The notes beneath the pieces were generated by a model. The model was not told the origin of the DNA. It did no database searches and saw only the letters and a list, made by a program, of their open reading frames with translations. Below, piece by piece: positions 1 to 12,073 of a stretch of 64,000 bases of DNA. The translations under genes and the position numbers were made by a program. Origin of the DNA: Lophium mytilinum (Eukaryota > Ascomycota > Dothideomycetes > Mytilinidiales > Mytilinidiaceae); assembly GCA_010093605.1 (NCBI GenBank), contig MU004193.1, forward strand, positions 62,001 to 126,000. Reading direction: 5' to 3'. Numbering within the stretch: position 1 is the stretch's first letter; each line of letters begins with the position of its first letter.

Positions 1-3000
1 GCTGGCGCATATTAGGTTCTAATGCGCAATTAGAGCTATAATAGCTAATAATAGGCTTATTAGAGGTCTTATAAAGTCCCTTATAATCTAGTAAGAAGCT
101 TATAATCTTGTATAGGTCTAAGAAGCTGTTAGTATATTACAGAGCAGTAAGTAGTAATCTAGAAGTAATAGATTTAAGAATCTAAAGTATATATAAGGCC
201 TTCTTAACGCTCTTACACTCTTTCTTCTATACTTAACTTTCTTCTTTAAGGTTTAAGCTTCTTTTAGCTTTAAAGGTTTATTAAAGACTCTTATAGCTTC
301 TCTTCTTATTACTATTATCTTTTCTTTATTAATTCTTTTATTAGGACTCTCTCTCTCTTAGCTTCTAGGCTGCTTCTCCTTACTCCAAGTCAGCGTTATA
401 ACGTTGCTTAATACCTAGCCAGGTTCTATAGCCTCTAGCTTACTCTATAGAAGAGGTAGAGATAATAGAGATAATAATCCTTTAGACCCTAGCTATAGTT
501 GCAAGGTTCCGCGCTCTTATAAATTCTTAGGCATCTTAGCTTATAAAGCCTTATAGGCCTATAGTAAGTTCCTAATAATAGTTTAGCTCTTTCTCTTAAT
601 AAAGCTAATAAGATCTAGTTACTATTATGCTTATATTAATTATCAACCTTTTAATAGTCTAGAGGTTCTATAATCTATACTATACATAGCTAATAGCCTT
701 TAATAACTCTATCCCACTTCCTTAAGCCTTCCAACGCTACGCTATAGCTTCTAATTATTTAAACTACACTAAATACCCCCTAAAGTTTAAAGGTAGTAGT
801 AGAGCTTAAAGAAATATACTGCTTTAAGGGTTCCTTAGTAATATTAGGGATAATAAACTAATTTTAAATAAGAACTATAGCTATAATTCGCGCTTTATAG
901 GGCTTCTTAAATAGTATTTAGGCTTAAGAGTAGATTATAGTAAGAATTCTAGGGCTCCTCCTGCCTTTAGGGCCTGCAACTACTACCTAAGAATGTTCTT
1001 AGGAGGCTGTTAGTTTAGTAAATATATTTAAGCTCGCAATCTAGATAGTTCTCCTCTCTACTAAGGATCCTGTGTGGAATATTATTAGTAGGGCAGTAAG
1101 GAGACTTATTTATTCTAAGGTAAGTTTAGCTTTACTTTTAGAGTGTCTTAGAACTTAGCTAACACCTATTATAGAAGGATAGACTCTAATAGCTTATTAG
1201 AAGACTACTAGGGCTCGCGTTTAATAAGGTCGCTATAATATTACTAAGTTTATATCTTCTCTTTATAATTAAGAATCCCTTAAGAACCTAGCTAAGAATA
1301 TAGTACGCTTAGCCTTAGCTATATAGCTGCTAATAGAATTAATTTAAAGAAAGACTACTATACTACTACGTAATCTAGGTATTCCTTATACTCCTAAATC
1401 TCTAACAGCTTAATATCGCCTATAGGGCTCTAGTAGTGCTTCTACTTAGGCTTCTAGTTTAAGATCTAGCTTCTAGTAATTATCCGCAGCTATATCGGGT
1501 TTAGGAAATATAGCTACTTTAGGTTCTAGCACTTAAGGTCTAAGGTAATACTCCCTAATCTTTCCTACTTAGCCTTTAACTTCTCTAACTTCTTTAACCT
1601 CTTATTATTCTCCTTTAGGTTCTCTATAGCGCTCCCGAGAGCCTACTTCTAATATACTATTAAGCCGCCGCTTATCCTAGTTATCTATTAGTAACAATAA
1701 CAACTCTACTAGAGAGACCCCTCTAAACTCTACTTAGTATTAGATGGGCTCTCTAAATGCTATTCTCTAAAAGAATAGGGCTAGTAAGCATAGCTAAAAT
1801 ATATTAACTTAGAGCGCGCCTCCAAAACAGCCTTAGAAGAATAATAATAGCTATTCTAGTAGTAGTAGTAGCTATAAAAGTCCTAGTAGAAGGAGTTCTA
1901 GTAGTAGAATAGCTACCTAGAAGAACTAAGAGTGTGTCGGCTTAGCTAGTATTAATGGAAAAGCGTTAATTTTCCCTCCCCTTCTAGATATAAGAAGGAT
2001 TAAGTGCGATAGAAGTATAAGCTTAGCTTAGTTAATCTCTAATATAGATTCTTAAATTTATTATCTTTTTAAATCTCTAAAGATAAAACATAGCTAAATA
2101 AGTAATAATAAAGAATTAAACGCTTAAATCTAAATTAATAAAGGAAATCTAGGTAATAAATATATAGAGTTCTTTTAACACTCTATTAGCTTAGAATAGA
2201 AGTGCTATTTAAGCTCTTTTGCGCTTTCTTCCGCGCAACTCTATATTAAGAGCTTGGGTGGGTTATATTATAGGTATATTAAAATTGCTATCTAAATCTA
2301 ACTTATAATTACTACTAGTATTCTTATTATCTTTAACGTCTATTATGCTAGCATTACTACTAGAGGAGCTCTCTAATTATATATTAGAGCTAGCATTCTT
2401 ATCTAAGGACTTATTATTTATACGCATTTTAGTATCCTTAGCTCTTAAGTTAATCCCTTTATCCTGCAGCTCTATAGTATTATCGGTTTAAATAATAGCA
2501 TTACCCCTTAGCCGCATAATAATAGTATCCCTATTATACTTATTATTATCTTAGTGCGCAGCATTAGGTAATTAGGTAGCAGTATTTATACTCTTAGGTG
2601 TCCCATTACTATCTTAAGCTATTTCCAACAGTTCCCTGTCCTTAGTATCTGTGGCCAGCACTAATACATTATTAGGTTATCCTGCGGGTGCTGCGTAATT
2701 ACTAGTTCCCTACAGAATATTAAGCTTATCTTAACTTATCTCCGGCTTATACACATAAACTTCCTAATAGGTATTTATAGCAGTCTTACCTGCATCTTTA
2801 TATTATGTAACTATAAAGCTAGTAACCTATGCTAGTGCAATAGTTAATTAACCCTTCTCGGGTCCCTTTTTCTTAGTAGCCCGTCGGTCTCTCTTAAGAA
2901 CTCTCTCTTTAAAATCTCTTGGTATTTAATGTGGCTTCAGTTTAGGCAGTTTCTAAGCGTTCTCCTCCTCTTCCTAAAAGAGCTCCGCGCCCTTATACTA

Positions 3001-3779
3001 CTATTTTAATTAATACTTAGTAATATTCCAATTCTATTCTACTTTAGAAATTGTAGCAAACTTGGACTATAGCTTTCTATTAGCGTTGTCTATATCTAAT
3101 GCATCCGCGATAGCGTTATTACTAGGTTTAACTTCTTCTTAATGTGCAGCACGCTCTTTATTAGCGTTATTAAAATCCTCTTAGTTCTAAAGTGCTTAGT
3201 TATCTTTTAATACGTTATTAGAATATTCTAAGCTATATTTAGGGTCTTCTTAGTTCTAAAACTTTATATAAGCATTAATGCGTGCATTTACTAACCTGTT
3301 ACTATAAATAAGGTTCTTTAATACTTAATTAGTAGGCGTTTAAAGCATATAGGTACTAAGAGAATAAGCAGTAATAATCTTAAATAGACTAAACTATTTC
3401 GCTCTAAATTTCCTCTTAACCTTATTTTAAAGAAGTACCTAGAAACTAATCTTCTATTAAGTAACTAGATGCTCCTTAAATAGAGGTTATAGATTCTATA
3501 GGCCTGCCATAATTGCTTTCTTTAGTAGCCAATCTTCTACTAGTACGCGCGTGTATTAAACTTTCCTAATGCGGGCTAAATAATGCTCTAATTTAGCTTT
3601 TTTATCCGCAGTCTTATTAAGAGCCGGTACTAAAGTATTATTAGGCACTTAAGGACGTCTACTATATATAAGGTAGTAGGGAGTATAGCTATAGAAGGTA
3701 TTCTAAGTGCGTGTTATATATACTACAGCCGGTAACTAGGTATTCTATATAGCTATATCTTAATTAATTATTAGCTTTA

Positions 3780-4290
3780 TAAGGATATTCTCTAAGACTC
3801 TATTAAGCCTCTCTACCTTACTATTTACCTAAGGGTGATACAGCGTTATAACGTTATAGCGAGTCTTAATAAGCTTTTATAGTGCTATAATAACTTTAGA
3901 AAGAAAGTTTAAACTATTATTAGAAGTAAACGCCGCTGGAGGTCTATACTAGTAGTAGATTCTTTTATAGATAAATATTACTATAGTCTCGGCTTAAGCA
4001 TTAGAAAGCGCAGCAGCTTTAGGCTAACCTATAGCGTAATTAATGGCAGTAATAATCTAGCAATTCCCGTAGATTAATTATGGCAATCTGCCGATTAAAT
4101 TAATGCCCCATTTATTAAATAGATCTTAATCTTTAACCTAATAAAACGTTAGTTTATAAATAATCTTTCCCTTCTATACTAGCTAGCATAAGGTATACTT
4201 ATAAGCGTATTTATTAGCATTATAACTTATTATTAGCTACTAGCTATATACTTACAGGGCCTTCTACATACCGCAGTATATAAAGTGGCC
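3780..4290 (-). other. Integrase remnant (zinc-binding end, core and YHP..GKVER block)
   Basis: Near 4085-4133 the minus strand reads DLFNKWGINLIGRLP, matching the W.IDFIGPLP block that carries the first catalytic Asp of the DDE triad; it is Asn here. Near 3790-3860 it reads NVITLYHP, a stop, then VNSKVERLNRVLENIL, matching the YHPQTNGQ.ER.N..L block near the C-terminal Glu. Upstream, around 4160-4230, is a Cys remnant of the HHCC finger. Stops and the Asp loss make it non-functional. Confidence 0.75.
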
Positions 4291-5349
4291 TAGCTAGTAG
4301 GTCCTATTAAGGACCTATTAATAATAGAAAGGTGCGATATATAGTATAGTATTCTTAAGGGTATATAGATCTAGATTACTATTAGGTTTATAGAAGCAAT
4401 AGCGTAGTTCTTCTTTTAGAATTATAAAGTTTCAATATAGAAATAGATAGATTCTTCGGCAGCAAAGCCGGTATTATTTTAATTTAGCCTCCAACAGCTA
4501 TTTAGAGAGAGTAGGCTTAAGGCCTATTATAAGAAACTTCTTTAAATCTTTAATATACTCTATATTAGGATCTTTATACTTAGAGAGGGCTGCAAGGCGT
4601 TCTTAGGCAAAATTAGGGCGCCTACTAATTGCGTCCGGCACTATTATAAGAGCTTCTAAGCGATACTATATTATAGGGTTATACTACTAGAAATCCTTAA
4701 TCTATTAAGTAAGCCTTAGCGAGGCTTTCTTAGTAGTTTATAGGTATTGTAACAAGTAGTAATTAGTTATAATTATTAATTCTTTCTCTTAGATGTAGTG
4801 TTGCTAAATCCTAAGCGCTTCTTTAATTGCTAGGAGTTCTTTTTTATAAACTAGATAGTTTAATTTAGCTTTATTAAGCTTCCGACCGTTAAACACAATA
4901 GGGTGCCACTTGCCGTCTTCTCCTTATTAGAGAAGGACTATTCCAATAGTAAAATTAGAAGCGTCTATTTTAATTTAAAAGGGCTTTAACTAGTTAATAA
5001 GGGCGAGCACGGGGCGTTTAATAAGCTTTCGCTTAAGGGAGTTAAAAGCAATTTAATAGCTAACGTTCCATGTAATAGCTTAGTACTTTTTCTTTTATAT
5101 TACGGCGTTGCTTTCCTTTAGAAGCTTATAGAGAGGTGCCGATATATAGGCGAAGTTCTTAATAAACTTTTAATAGTACGTTGCTAGTCTAATAAACTAT
5201 TAGACCTTATAGACGTTAGTAGGAATAGGCTAACGCTAAATAGCGTCTAGTTTATTAGTTATTAGTTTTACGGTTCCGTAAGAAACTATATAGCTATAGA
5301 ACTTAATAGTTTCTTAAGCAATTAAGCACTTATTAGTTTTAGCAAATAG

Positions 5350-5760
5350 TTGTTCCTTTCTAAGAGCTTTAAATAACAATTAGAGGTAGTTAAGATGCTC
5401 TTTTAACGTTTCTAAAAACACTATAATGTTATCTATATAGATAAGCATAAATTAATATAGGTATAGTTGCAAGGTATTATTTATAATAGCTTAAAAGGTA
5501 GCAGGAGCATTATAAAGGCTAAAAGGCATAACTAGGAATTTAAATTTCCCTTTAATTGTGTTAAAAGTAGTCTTATAGACGTCTAATTAATAAACGCGCA
5601 GCTAGTAATATCTAGAGGTTAAATTAATCTTAGTAAAGAACCTAGCCTTCCCGAACAACTATAGGTAGTTATTAATGCGTAGTAGAGGGTAGGTATTCTT
5701 CTAGGTTACTAGATTAAGTACTCTATAGTTAATGCATATTTACTACTTACTATTTAGCTT
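5350..5760 (-). other. Reverse transcriptase remnant with both catalytic Asp sites mutated
   Basis: The minus strand keeps the RT landmarks in order: [55 protein letters not shown] and LIYIDNIIVF. In active gypsy RT these are DYR.LN..T, KN.YPLP.I, FTKLDL, KTAF, LVMPFGL.NAPATFQ and YLDDILIF. The first catalytic Asp (TKLD) is Asn near 5626, and the second Asp of YIDD is Asn near 5430. Both follow from GAT to AAT. Several in-frame TAG/TAA codons interrupt the stretch. This is the clearest evidence for element identity. Confidence 0.85.
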
Positions 5761-6539
5761 TAGAATAAAAAGAACTAGAGATCCCCAGGCACTAATAGAC
5801 TCTTAAATAAGGCCCTATTCTAGTAGCTTATAGATCTATTAGGTCTATTCTTCTATTTAATAATGTAAGAGGCGGTATATAGCATTATTTACCGGCTTTA
5901 CATCTCTAGTATTAATTAGATAGTTGTATCTGCGCTTAGGCGGCAGAATGTTAGGGAGGACGTTACAGAAATAAGGTCTATACTCTTTAAGAAGCTCTTA
6001 GAACTTCTCTTATATAGGAGTAGTAATATAATTAATTAGGGGTAATAAATTCTCGTCTTCTAATAGCGGATTGGTGCCGGGTTATAGTACCTAATCCAGC
6101 ATTAGTTTATTAGAAGCTTTTATAATATAAAGGTAAGCGGAATTAAGCTTATCTACTAAGAGCCTCTTATACTCCCAATAGGATATTACATTAATAAAAC
6201 CCTAGTATTCTAGTTTAGGGAGACTAAGGTCTATAATAGGGCTTAATGCATTAAGCTAATAAGCTACCGGTTTAATTTTTAGGTTGCGGCTAACCTGCGT
6301 TTGCAAGGTAATAGAATTAGTAAAGAAGTTAATAACAGCTTAGTATTACTGCAGCCAGGTTATACTAAGAATACATTAATACTCTTTAAGGTCTAGAATA
6401 CGCGCGGTTAGAGTACCCAACAGCGTATAGATCTTAAATAGAATCTCTAAGGCTTTTATACTAATTATAGTTATACCTAAGGGGAGTTTAACTGCCTTAG
6501 GGGCTATTATTTTAACGTTTCTTAGCTAATATTAAGCAT

Positions 6540-6602
6540 GCTTTAATAATATGTAGATAGAATTAGCGCTATAGTTAATTAAGAAGGTAGTCCTTTTCTA
6601 AT
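6540..6602 (-). other. Retropepsin-like active-site remnant
   Basis: The minus strand reads TTFLINYSANSIYILLKHA. It matches the gypsy protease core (.ALIDSGAS.NFI), with Asp to Asn (GAT to AAT) and a disrupted Gly. It lies between the zinc knuckle and the reverse transcriptase, where the protease should be. The motif is short, so this call depends partly on that position. Confidence 0.5.
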
Positions 6603-6837
6603 AGTTAGACGGTTTTAAAGTTCCCTTATATTCTAAAAGACGTTTACCTAGGGAGTTAAGGCAGCAGATTCTTTCTTCTATTAATTTAATGACAATTTAG
6701 TTAGAAGGATTATTAAAGGGCGGCTAATTCTTTTCCGTTATAAGTTCGCGAAAAGTAGGAGTCTTATCTTTTAGGTTAGTTAGTTACTCTAAGGCTACTA
6801 ACCCTCCTAGTTTTCTAACGGCTCCTTAGCTAGCTAA

Positions 6838-6886
6838 GTGCAGTTGCGTTTAATATAGCCCTTCTTGCCATAATTATAGTACTTAC
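6838..6886 (-). other. RIP-mutated gag zinc knuckle
   Basis: The minus strand reads YYNYGKKGYIKRNC. A CCHC knuckle would be CX2CX4HX4C, and the spacing is exact: the two first Cys codons are now TAC/TAT, the His codon is TAT and only the last Cys (TGC) survives. Each change is one transition (G-to-A or C-to-T on the coding strand), which is what RIP produces. This anchors the gag end of the element. Confidence 0.75.
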
Positions 6887-9180
6887 GCGTATTAGTATTC
6901 TATTAAGTAGTACCTTTACTGCGTCCGCTATAGCCTTAACCGTGTTCTTAAGATCCGGTAGTATTTCTACCTTTAAAGGCGTTAAGTTTAGCGTTGTCTT
7001 TAGTGTCTAGATATTTATATTTATTAGGATTAACGTTAGTTCCTTAGAAGTAATTATTGTCTAATTCTTCGTCGGCCCTAGAGATAGTATTAAGGCGGCC
7101 CTAATAGTCTCTCGTTCTCTTATACTAGGAGATCTAATGCTTATTAGTAGTAGCAACCTACGCCATCTATTTATTAAAATTAGGAGGGGCCCACGCTTAG
7201 GCGTTAATATAAAACTTAAGGCTAGGTTTTAAACCTGCGCGGGCACGTTAATATACCTTAAGATTAGACGGAGCCATATTAAGAGGGCATATATAAGTAG
7301 CCCTAATAAGCTTATTAAAGAACTATTAAGCACTAGTTATCTACACTATTTTGTTAAAGCGGCGTTGGCGTTGCTCTAGCATATCCGCGCTCTTATAGCG
7401 GCGGCTAAAGGTAGTAAAGAACTAATCTAATATAGTAAAATTAGTGTTGCCTTAGTAGTGCTATTAAATATCTTAGTTCTATTAAATGGCTACAGTTCCA
7501 GCTATATAGCTGCCGGCCAGCTAAATCTTTTAAGTTTCTGGCATCTACTAGTAAACCTATTAATAGGCGTCCGCTTATGTAGTAATAAAGTTATGCATCT
7601 AAACTATCTAGATAGGGTACGTATTATTATTAACTTCGCCCAACTATATAGCGGGAGTTCTTATAAGGACTTTAGGTAGCGCTATTAGGCAAGGTTCTCT
7701 TATAGCTAATATTTTTTTAAAGGCTTATTAGAGCTCTTATATAGTTTATTCTAATAGACCCTTATTATAGTCTAGCATTAGATAATCTAAGAAAGCATTA
7801 GATAATAGACCCTAGGAGTTGGTAGCACTCTAAGAAGTAGGCTGCTGCTAGGGGTTATCTAATACGTCCTTAACGCGGGCATAGTAATTAGGGACTTTAT
7901 ATTACAGCTATTTTAGTATAGCAGCCTGCTGCTATTACATAGAAGAAGCTAATATAGAACTAAAGGGTTCTAGTCCCTAGTAATCTATTACATACTCTAT
8001 TATAGGGGCTTAGAAGCGTTAATAGCTATCTAAAGAAGGCGCGAATAATAGCCCTTAATAGGTAAGCCCTAGATTATAGGCCGGGGCACTACTATAAATA
8101 ATTAGAGGACCTTAAACTAGTAGCTTAACGGGTTCTAGGGCAGCGGCCTGCTTAGCCTGCAAGGCTAATATTAGATTAGATAGATTAAAAGATATAGTAC
8201 TAAACTAAGAGAGCCTTTAAAAAAGTCCTTAAAGGTTAGAAGGTAATCTATTAGAATAATAATATCTATTACTAGATATAAAAGGAAGCTAAGGGTTATA
8301 GAACATCTAAGGATAAGAAAGAGTAGAAAAGAGTTAATAACTGCAATACAATTAAAGTAAAGAGTAAGGAAAGGGTGCTAAGATAGTAATATTAAGTTTC
8401 TTTCTTAAATGCTTTTTAATATCCTGTTAGAGAGGGAGGATTCTTAAAAGGACTTCTCCGCCTTCTTCTTATAATTAACTTATAAGGATTTCCAATTGCT
8501 ATATAATTATTAGGCTCCATTAAGCCACAATATTATTCTTCTCGCCGTCCTGCTATTAATCTTACTTTAGCAGATAACAGAACGCGTAGTTAGTTGCGTA
8601 GGAGTATTAAAAGGGATAGGAAAATCCCGCAGTAACGTTCTAGCTAAGGGCTCTTTAGACCTATACCATTTAATTTTTATAAGAATATTCGCAATAGGCA
8701 GTTATACTATAACGCCGGCCTAATACTAATTAGGGGCTATTATTAATAGTTATTATTAATCGCCAATTAGGTTAATTTTTAGAAACTGTTAACACGGCTC
8801 GGTATTATTATAATAATCTAAAAATTCTACTAATTATAGGAGCTAATGTCTTCTATTATTACTAAGGGTTAATTATAAGAATATAGCCTTAGCTAGCTCT
8901 ACGCTATTAAGTTTAAGGACCTAATAGCCCTCTAAGGAGGCCTTAGAGGCGGCTAGAACTGCAACTAAGCTACTAGATATAATATTTCTAATTATGTAAT
9001 ATAAGAATTTAGAGGATAATAGATATTAATTCTATATAGAAATCTAGCTAGGCTATATATATGTTGGGGAGGCCCGTGCAGGCCTTAATTATACTAGATC
9101 TATATAGAAAAGCGTTTCTACAGTAGATCTATACATTACGTGCACGACATCCAAATATTAACCGTATATTAAGAATTCTA

Positions 9181-9719
9181 TAGAGATACTGGCTTCCGGT
9201 TGACGGGAGGAGAGCACTCCTGATGTATTCCCAGGTCGGTCCTCTATCATGTGTCCTCATATTTGCAACTCTGTCCTCTTCGTAGAACTTTTACCAGTGT
9301 CCTCATATGGCGCAACTGATGGCGAGATATATTTAGCACGTAGTATCGAAGGATTGTTTTGGATGTATGGATTGGCAAGGCGGTGTGGCGGTGCACGGGG
9401 GAGGCGCGCAAAGGTGGCACAGTTGGCACAGTAGCGTGACGAGGTAGGTTGGCAGGCATCTGCGTGACCCACACGCCCCAACATTGCCGCCGGCGCCTGA
9501 AACATGTCGACCCGCTTTCCAGCTCCCTCGCCAACTCCCTCGAAGCCGCCCACCTCACTCCTGGCAATTCACTTGCAGCTACGTGTCCTAGTCTTGCGGT
9601 TCTTGGGGCGTAGCAGACGGTGCTCGTTTGCATGGTTAGAATGCAAGAACAGAACCCATCCATTGCCCCGCTGCACCGAAAAATCCTATCCACATCGGCC
9701 ACCAGCAATCGACGCCACC
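9181..9719. other. Intergenic region between repeat block and F-box gene
   Basis: This is ordinary-composition sequence leading to the F-box start at 9720. The open frames on both strands here (for example 9247-9708 minus) show no recognisable domain and overlap the leader, so I treat them as chance. No repeat or RNA gene is apparent. Confidence 0.5.
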
Positions 9720-11332
9720 ATGGAAAAGCTACCCCAGGAAGTCATTGCCGAGATAGTTCCTTATTTGCGAGACGAATACTGGTCCGGCTTCCATCGATAC
9801 GCGACCATCAGCAAGGCCTTCCAGTATGCCATTGAGCGCCGTCTATTTCACCGCCTCTCGATACGGAGCACCGAGCTCCAGTATGCCGCGAGTCTTCTCA
9901 GACGGGACCACCGATGCTCTTCCGTAAAACGTATCTACCTTGAAACAGTGCTCCCAGAATACAGCGAAGAAGCGAGCAAGAGAGAAGAGACACAGGAAGA
10001 GCAAGACGCGAACAGTGCTGCCTTTTCAGAAGCAATTCATGGCTTGTTTGAATTACTCCGGATCATTGAAGACGATCCCCAGTCAACCCATGGATCGGGA
10101 ATGTGGATAAGCATATCTGAACTGAAATCCCCCTCCGACCTCAAGTACAAGTATACACACAATGGTTATGGGCCTGGTGCTGGAAGCACGTACTCCTTCA
10201 TGGCGTCGCGATGGAAGAAGTCGTGTGTGAGGTTCTCGGATGTAAATAATCTTCCTGTCATCTCGAAGGTGTCTCAGCTCCATGCCCATTCACTGTCAAC
10301 AAACATACACAGGCCACGCAGGATCGAGCCGGCATCCGTCCTAGCAATTGCGGACAAGTTCCGCCGACTCTCTAGCCTGGACTTCAATATTCGAGATTTC
10401 AGGAAGTCTGGACTTGAGGCTCGGCAAAATAGGCGCCAAGGTAAGAGACCTAAAATCAACCCTCGATTCTTAGACCCTTTGCACACCGTTGTTGGTCATG
10501 ATCAGCATACGAGTCTTTGCTGACGATAGCCTTGAAAGAATTGGCGCAAGCTATAGACGTTGTGCATCTGGACACACTCCGCCATCTGCATTTCGCCAGT
10601 CTCACCGAAGAACCTTGGAACGAAGAACGGCAATTAGCGAATCTGCTTGACATCCATCCGGGGTCTATAGATTCTTTCAGCCGGGCGCTTCACAACTTGA
10701 CGTTGTCTCCGAATCTAGTCGAAATCTCCCTCAAAGGGGCCCACTTTATCTCGCCAGAACTTTACTGGCCCTCTACTGAGCCTGAAAGTGCCCCGACTTG
10801 GCCAAATCTCAAGTATTTCTATGTGAATATGGCTCCGTTCGACGCTAAAGGGGAGTGGTATTTCCTGCCAGGGCGCTCTCAGGACGAATTCACCATAACC
10901 CCTAGCGACAACGACAGCGACAGTGGCGATAATGACCTCGACGAGGACTCCGACGAAGTCTCTGACGATGACTCTGACGCCGCGCTATCAAACGCATCCA
11001 CAGAAGACTCTCAATATCATACACAGACCAAGCCCTTACGACGGCAATTCCGATGTATTCCTGACGCCCAGAAGATAGACCCGCTACTCATATCCGTTGC
11101 TCGGGCTGCAAAATGCATGCCTCAGCTCCATTATCTCAACCTTGATGTACCTCGCGAATTTCTTGGGGACGGATGGGAATGGGTCACCAAGAGACAATTC
11201 TATGTTCAATACTATGCGAGAGAGAGGAAGTTGTCCTTTGATGTATTGCCGAAGGATTGGCGACCAAGCTCAGAAGTTGAGCAGAGTTGGAGGGAGACTA
11301 TGGGAGAATATGGTGTCTTCGAATTCAAGTGA
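9720..11332 (+). CDS. F-box-like protein, one intron
   Basis: The start at 9720 sits in a perfect Kozak context (gccaccATGg). Residues 1-60 (MEKLPQEVIAEIVPYL, then YATISKAFQYAIERRLFHRL) match the fungal F-box pattern: an LP.E.I..I..YL helix followed by the variant fQ.aiE segment. F-box proteins recruit substrates to SCF ubiquitin ligases through Skp1. The remaining 440 residues are LRR-like in feel, with LHFASL and LHYLNLDV strands. An Asp/Ser-rich acidic tract lies around 10908-10980. Exon 1 ends at 10440 before GTAAGA. Acceptors at 10505, 10529 and 10538 are all in frame, and I prefer 10538, which follows a CTGAC branch and gives RRQ-ELAQAID and 504 residues. The frame before 9720 remains open but is not domain-like. 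The substrate is unknown. Confidence 0.75.
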
Positions 11333-11707
11333 GGGGAGCGGATGCGGTCTGAGTGACCTTTGAGTTATGGGAGTTAGGGCATGATTACTGGTTATAAATC
11401 TGCATATCTATTGGACCTTTCCCTAACGTTGGAACTGGTCCCTACGTGCGTAGACATCAAATTATCCACTGTACTCTACATACGTCCGTACCATGCTGTA
11501 TCTCAATATGTGGAGGCATATGAAAAGAGTTAGATCCTTGACAAGTTGACATTTTCATTCTTCTCAAAAGAGAGCCCAAGAATTCAAATTTCCATGTTCG
11601 GTCAAACCAATCCCAGTGTGAAGCTACGTCTTCAATTCAGTTTCAATCAGAAAAGTCAAATCCATAATTCCATACAGAATTGCCACCAATTTCCAAGCAC
11701 TCCGCCA
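11333..11707. other. Intergenic region between convergent genes
   Basis: This is the 3' region shared by the F-box gene (plus) and the small secreted protein gene (minus). An open plus-strand frame from 11546 runs antisense through the secreted-protein gene and is rejected. I see no other element. Confidence 0.5.
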
Positions 11708-12073
11708 CTACTCCATCACACAATCAGCCGACTTCCCCTCGCACACATCCAAGACGTAATACGACGACCATTCCTGGATATTCGAGCAGTCCGAATCAAT
11801 TGTCTCGACAACCTCGGCTTCGTTGCAGCTGTCGTTCTTGAAGAACACGGCCAGTTGATTGACGTCTGTAGGCCCGGTCGAAGACACGATGACTCCCATC
11901 CCCTTGGAGTCATCTCGAACATGACAGCCTTGTGCGGGACCGAATGCCTCGTCTCCTAGCTTATCGCCAGAGCACGCCGGGCCGCGATAGTGGGCAAACC
12001 CTAGGGCCATAGACATAGGTATGAATGCGAGTGGTGCACAAGCGACAAGATTCTTGAGGGCGGAGGGACGCAT
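11708..12073 (-). CDS. Small secreted cysteine-rich protein
   Basis: The start at 12073 is chosen because it gives a typical signal peptide: MRPSALKNL followed by a hydrophobic VACAPLAFIPMSMALGFA core, with cleavage probably before HYRGP. The total is 121 residues and the mature chain about 97. The mature part has six Cys (AC, GC, SC, DC, VC, DC), an even number consistent with three disulfides, and is acidic. No enzyme motif is visible. Size, secretion signal and Cys content are those of fungal small secreted proteins, including candidate effectors, but I do not recognise a family. An upstream in-frame extension to 12220 exists and would bury the signal peptide. It lies convergent to the F-box gene and 2.5 kb from the RIP-damaged block. 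Confidence 0.65.
   Translation of the reverse strand: MRPSALKNLVACAPLAFIPMSMALGFAHYRGPACSGDKLGDEAFGPAQGCHVRDDSKGMGVIVSSTGPTDVNQLAVFFKNDSCNEAEVVETIDSDCSNIQEWSSYYVLDVCEGKSADCVME

Larger units (their letters stand above)
2900..7700 (-). mobile_element. Decayed Ty3/gypsy LTR retrotransposon, polyprotein on minus strand
   Basis: Reading the minus strand from about 7.7 kb down gives, in gypsy order, a gag capsid-like stretch, a zinc knuckle (about 6838-6886), a retropepsin-like active site (about 6540-6600), reverse transcriptase (about 5350-5760), a presumed RNase H interval and integrase (about 3780-4290). A chromodomain-like YY.VLIK stretch near 3.0 kb is uncertain. The order PR-RT-RH-IN is that of Ty3/gypsy, not Ty1/copia. 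Numerous TAA and TAG codons replace expected CAA, CAG or TGG, and catalytic Asp codons GAT read AAT, so the copy is dead. LTRs, primer-binding site and target duplication were not found, so the ends are approximate. Confidence 0.8.
1..9180. repeat. TA-rich, RIP-degraded repeat block
   Basis: The whole stretch is dominated by TA dinucleotides and by CTA/TAG/TAA/TTA words, with stop codons in every frame and almost no open frame above 70 codons. Composition returns to ordinary mixed GC near 9180. CpA and TpG are visibly rare and TpA is very frequent, the direct signature of repeat-induced point mutation acting on both strands of a repeated element. Recognisable Ty3/gypsy coding remnants lie between about 2.9 and 7.7 kb on the minus strand. 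The outer parts (1-2900 and 7700-9180) have the same composition, but I could not identify proteins or paired LTRs there. They may be LTRs, a second nested element or further copies. Confidence 0.9.

Noticed and set aside
7458-7679. 73-codon plus-strand frame in the repeat block
   Set aside because: It is antisense to the gag-like region of the gypsy element and has no independent support.
1-9180. CRISPR-like or satellite array suggested by recurring CTAGTA/TTAGTA words
   Set aside because: No regular period; the words are the result of RIP-driven TA enrichment in a retrotransposon.
9247-9708. Minus-strand 153-codon frame before the F-box gene
   Set aside because: No domain, unlikely composition, and it overlaps the leader of a gene with a strong start on the other strand.
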